A stretch of 6,968 nt of DNA from positions 1 to 6,968 of the forward strand of contig JASLGJ010000120.1 in NCBI GenBank assembly GCA_030150085.1. The letters run 5' to 3'. A model generated the notes under the pieces. The model did not search any database and was not told the origin of the DNA. It saw only the letters and a list, made by a program, of their open reading frames with translations. How positions within the stretch are numbered: the stretch's first letter is position 1; every line of letters begins with the position of its first letter. This DNA comes from Candidatus Elarobacter sp. Its GTDB lineage: Bacteria; Vulcanimicrobiota; Vulcanimicrobiia; Vulcanimicrobiales; Vulcanimicrobiaceae. The translations under genes were made by a program, and so were the position numbers. Positions 5,057-6,968 of this stretch are shown in pieces.

Positions 5057-6948
5057 AACTCCACGGTTACCCCGAGCTCGACCCGCCGCTCGGCCCGGAT
5101 GCGCAAGTCGTCGGGGAGCGGGCGCGCGTTGCGCTGCAGGGTGACGAACAGCTCGCGCCGCCAGCCCGGCATGCCCTTGCCCGTCCGGTCCGGCTCGATC
5201 TTGGGGTCGGCGTAGAAGAACGAGGTGTCGTCGCGGTCGAGCTCCAGGCCGAACGCGCCGCAGGCCCGCAGGATCGGGTCGATGCGGGGCATCTCCATGT
5301 AGCCGAAGCGCGCGGTGACGCGGATCAGCCGCAGCGAGAGCCGCTCCACGAAGACCCGCTCGGTCTCGCTGTCGAGGTAGGGCGTGGCGGCGCGCGCGAT
5401 GTTGAGCAGCACGATGCGCTCCTCGAGCACCCGGTCGCGCACCCAGCGGTGGCGGGCCAGGAACGGCACGCCGCGCGGGTCGGGGGTGAGGAACACCATC
5501 GTGCCGCTGCTGCTCCCCACCCCGCTGGGCAGCTTGTCGATCACCTCGTCGACCGGCGTCTGCTGGGCGGCCAGCTCCCGGGTCAGCTTGCGGCGCCCTT
5601 CGAGCCAGGTCAGGCTCATCGTCACCACCACCGCGCTGATCCCGAGCGGAATGTAGCCCCCGCCGGGGATCTTGGGCAGCGAGGCGATCACGAAGCTCAG
5701 GTCGACCACCAGGAACAGGCCCACCAGCGGGGCGGTGAAGCGCTTGGGCCAGCCCAGCACCCGGGTCGTGACGACGTAGAAGGCGATCGAGGTGCAGAGC
5801 ATGGTGCCGGTCAGGGCCAGCCCGTAGGCCGACGCCAGCCGCGCGCTCGAGCCGAAGGTGACCACCAGCAGCGCGCAGCCGACCGCCAGCAGGCGGTTGA
5901 TCGAGGGCACGTAGACCTGGCCCTTGTGGCGGTGCGAGGTGTGGCGCACCAGCACCCGCGGGGCCAGGTTGAGCGCGATGGCCTGCTCGACCAGGGTGAA
6001 GGTGCCCGAGATCAGGGCCTGCGAGGCGATCACCGTGGCGATCGTCGCGAGCACCACCAGCGGGACCAGCGCCCAGGCCGGGGCCAGGGTGAAGAACGGG
6101 TTCTGCAGCGCGGCCGGGTCGGCCAGCAGCTTGGCGCCCTGGCCGAAATAGTTCAGCACCAGGGCCGGGAAGACGAACAGGTACCAGCCCAGCGCGATCG
6201 GCTTGTAGCCGAAGTGCGAGAGGTCGGCGTAGAGCGCCTCGACCCCGGTGATCGCCAGCACCACCCCGCCCAGAATGGTGAAGCCCGTCCAGCCGTTGCG
6301 GGCCGCGAAGGCCACCGCGTGGACCGGGTTGAGGGCCCCGAACACCTCGGGGTGGACCAGGATCGGGAACAGCCCCAGCACCCCGATGGTCAGGAACCAG
6401 ACGAACATCACCGGCCCGAAGAGCCGCCCGACGCCCTCCGTGCCGGCCCGCTGGAGGGCGAAGAACGCCACGATCACCACCAGCGCGATCGGCACCACGT
6501 AGGGCTGGAAGGCCGACGAGACCAGGCTCAGGCCCTCGACCGCGGAGAGCACGGAGATGGCCGGCGTGATCACCCCGTCGCCCAGCAGCATGGTCGAGCC
6601 GACGATCAGCACCGTGGTCAGCACGCCCGAGCCGATCACCGCGCCGAAGGGGCGCGGCGGCGAGGCCAGGGCGAGCAGCGCCAGGATGCCGCCCTCGCCC
6701 TCGTGGTTGACCCGCATGATGAAGCCCACGTACTTGAGGCAGACCACGATCGCCAGGGCCCAGAACAGCAGCGAGCAGATGCCCAGTACGTCGGGCAGGT
6801 CCGGCTTGGCGCCGGCCATCAGGAAGCAGGTCCGCAGGGTGTAGAGCGGGCTGGTGCCGATGTCCCCGAACACGATGCCCAGCGCGGCGACCACCAGCGC
6901 GACGGGCATGCGGGACGTACGGGGGGCGCTCACGGCCGAGGCGGTCAC
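5053..6948 (-). CDS. kup: KUP-family potassium uptake protein (first paralogue, KUP-A)
   Basis: A 631-residue, full-length KUP K+ transporter of the inner membrane. The first helix begins within about 15 residues of the start and carries GDIGTSPLY (28-36). Further blocks are GDGVITPAISVLSAVEG (123-139), TGVEALYADLSHFG (234-247), LNYFGQG (265-271), ASQALISG (308-315), HTSHRHKGQVYVPSIN (336-351), SAYGLALT (373-380), VVDLSF (414-419) and GGGYIPLG (429-436), then the cytosolic domain ending in RRVELGVTVEL. Putative K+ ligands by comparison with KimA are kept: Asp29, Tyr36, Thr128, Ser132, Thr234, Glu237, Tyr375. The loop that is DNDGEGG in KUP-B reads NHEGEGG here (81-87). The GTG start at 6948 is supported by a strong Shine-Dalgarno sequence, the best in the window, so this is likely the first or an independently initiated gene of the operon. 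The next downstream Met is residue 14, which would shorten the lead into helix 1. The stop overlaps the KUP-B start by 4 nt. Confidence 0.97.
   Translation of the reverse strand: MTASAVSAPRTSRMPVALVVAALGIVFGDIGTSPLYTLRTCFLMAGAKPDLPDVLGICSLLFWALAIVVCLKYVGFIMRVNHEGEGGILALLALASPPRPFGAVIGSGVLTTVLIVGSTMLLGDGVITPAISVLSAVEGLSLVSSAFQPYVVPIALVVIVAFFALQRAGTEGVGRLFGPVMFVWFLTIGVLGLFPILVHPEVFGALNPVHAVAFAARNGWTGFTILGGVVLAITGVEALYADLSHFGYKPIALGWYLFVFPALVLNYFGQGAKLLADPAALQNPFFTLAPAWALVPLVVLATIATVIASQALISGTFTLVEQAIALNLAPRVLVRHTSHRHKGQVYVPSINRLLAVGCALLVVTFGSSARLASAYGLALTGTMLCTSIAFYVVTTRVLGWPKRFTAPLVGLFLVVDLSFVIASLPKIPGGGYIPLGISAVVVTMSLTWLEGRRKLTRELAAQQTPVDEVIDKLPSGVGSSSGTMVFLTPDPRGVPFLARHRWVRDRVLEERIVLLNIARAATPYLDSETERVFVERLSLRLIRVTARFGYMEMPRIDPILRACGAFGLELDRDDTSFFYADPKIEPDRTGKGMPGWRRELFVTLQRNARPLPDDLRIRAERRVELGVTVEL
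6004..6033. repeat. 30-bp exact direct repeat, copy in KUP-A
   Basis: Identical to 4046-4075 in KUP-B. Crossing over between the copies would remove 1958 bp and leave an in-frame KUP-A/KUP-B chimera, because the copies sit in the same codon phase at homologous residues (Ala308 of KUP-A aligns with Ala330 of KUP-B). The identity is seen directly; recombination is hypothetical. Confidence 0.85.
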
Positions 6949-6951
6949 GGT

Positions 6952-6960
6952 CTCCCTTCT
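6952..6960 (-). promoter_or_regulatory. Strong ribosome binding site deciding the KUP-A start
   Basis: The minus strand reads AGAAGGGAG here, followed by ACC and then GTG at 6948. The purine-rich AAGG ends 6 nt and the GGGAG 3 nt before the start codon. No other gene in the window has a comparable site: the downstream genes rely on stop/start overlaps. This supports the GTG at 6948 over Met14. The promoter and any 5' leader lie beyond the right edge. Confidence 0.8.
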
Positions 6961-6968
6961 CCCCCGTC

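Noticed and set aside
5053..6948. KUP-A as horizontally acquired because its codon use looks slightly less GCG-rich than its neighbours
   Set aside because: The impression was by eye only; GC remains high, the gene is overlapped in the operon and no mobile-element trace is present.

Overview
The window is high-GC bacterial DNA (very GC-rich by eye, with strong G/C third positions) with no RNA gene, insertion sequence or CRISPR array visible. Every supported gene lies on the minus strand, so transcription runs from the right edge to the left. The lineage cannot be fixed from sequence alone. High GC, frequent GTG starts (four of six) and dense packing would suit Actinomycetota, Chloroflexota, Vulcanimicrobiota/Eremiobacterota or similar groups; this is a guess.

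Region by region in transcription order: (1) 6948-5053, a KUP-family potassium transporter (here KUP-A), preceded by a clear Shine-Dalgarno sequence at the window edge. (2) 5056-3092, a second, divergent full-length KUP transporter (KUP-B). (3) 3095-2478, a 205-residue cytidylate-kinase-like P-loop protein. (4) 2481-1240, a 413-residue MFS exporter of the MFS_3/EntS type. (5) A 43-bp gap, the only intergenic space inside the window, which holds a TTGACA/GACAAT promoter candidate. (6) 1196-66, a beta-lactamase-fold (class C/CubicO/EstB-like) protein whose SxxK serine is a cysteine. (7) 69-1, the first 23 codons of another gene that leaves the window.

Genes 1-4 are chained by 4-nt stop/start overlaps (GTGA, ATGA, GTGA), and gene 6 is joined to gene 7 in the same way (GTGA). 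This indicates an operon with translational coupling: two K+ uptake proteins, then a nucleotide-binding protein of unknown substrate, then an exporter. The beta-lactamase-like gene can be co-transcribed, but it also appears to have its own promoter. That promoter is placed so that the transcript would begin exactly at an ATG (Met4), implying leaderless translation.

The most interesting points are the Ser-to-Cys change in the SxxK motif of the hydrolase, the leaderless-promoter geometry, and the coupling of a cytidylate-kinase-like protein to tandem KUP transporters. No wholly new system can be demonstrated from this window.
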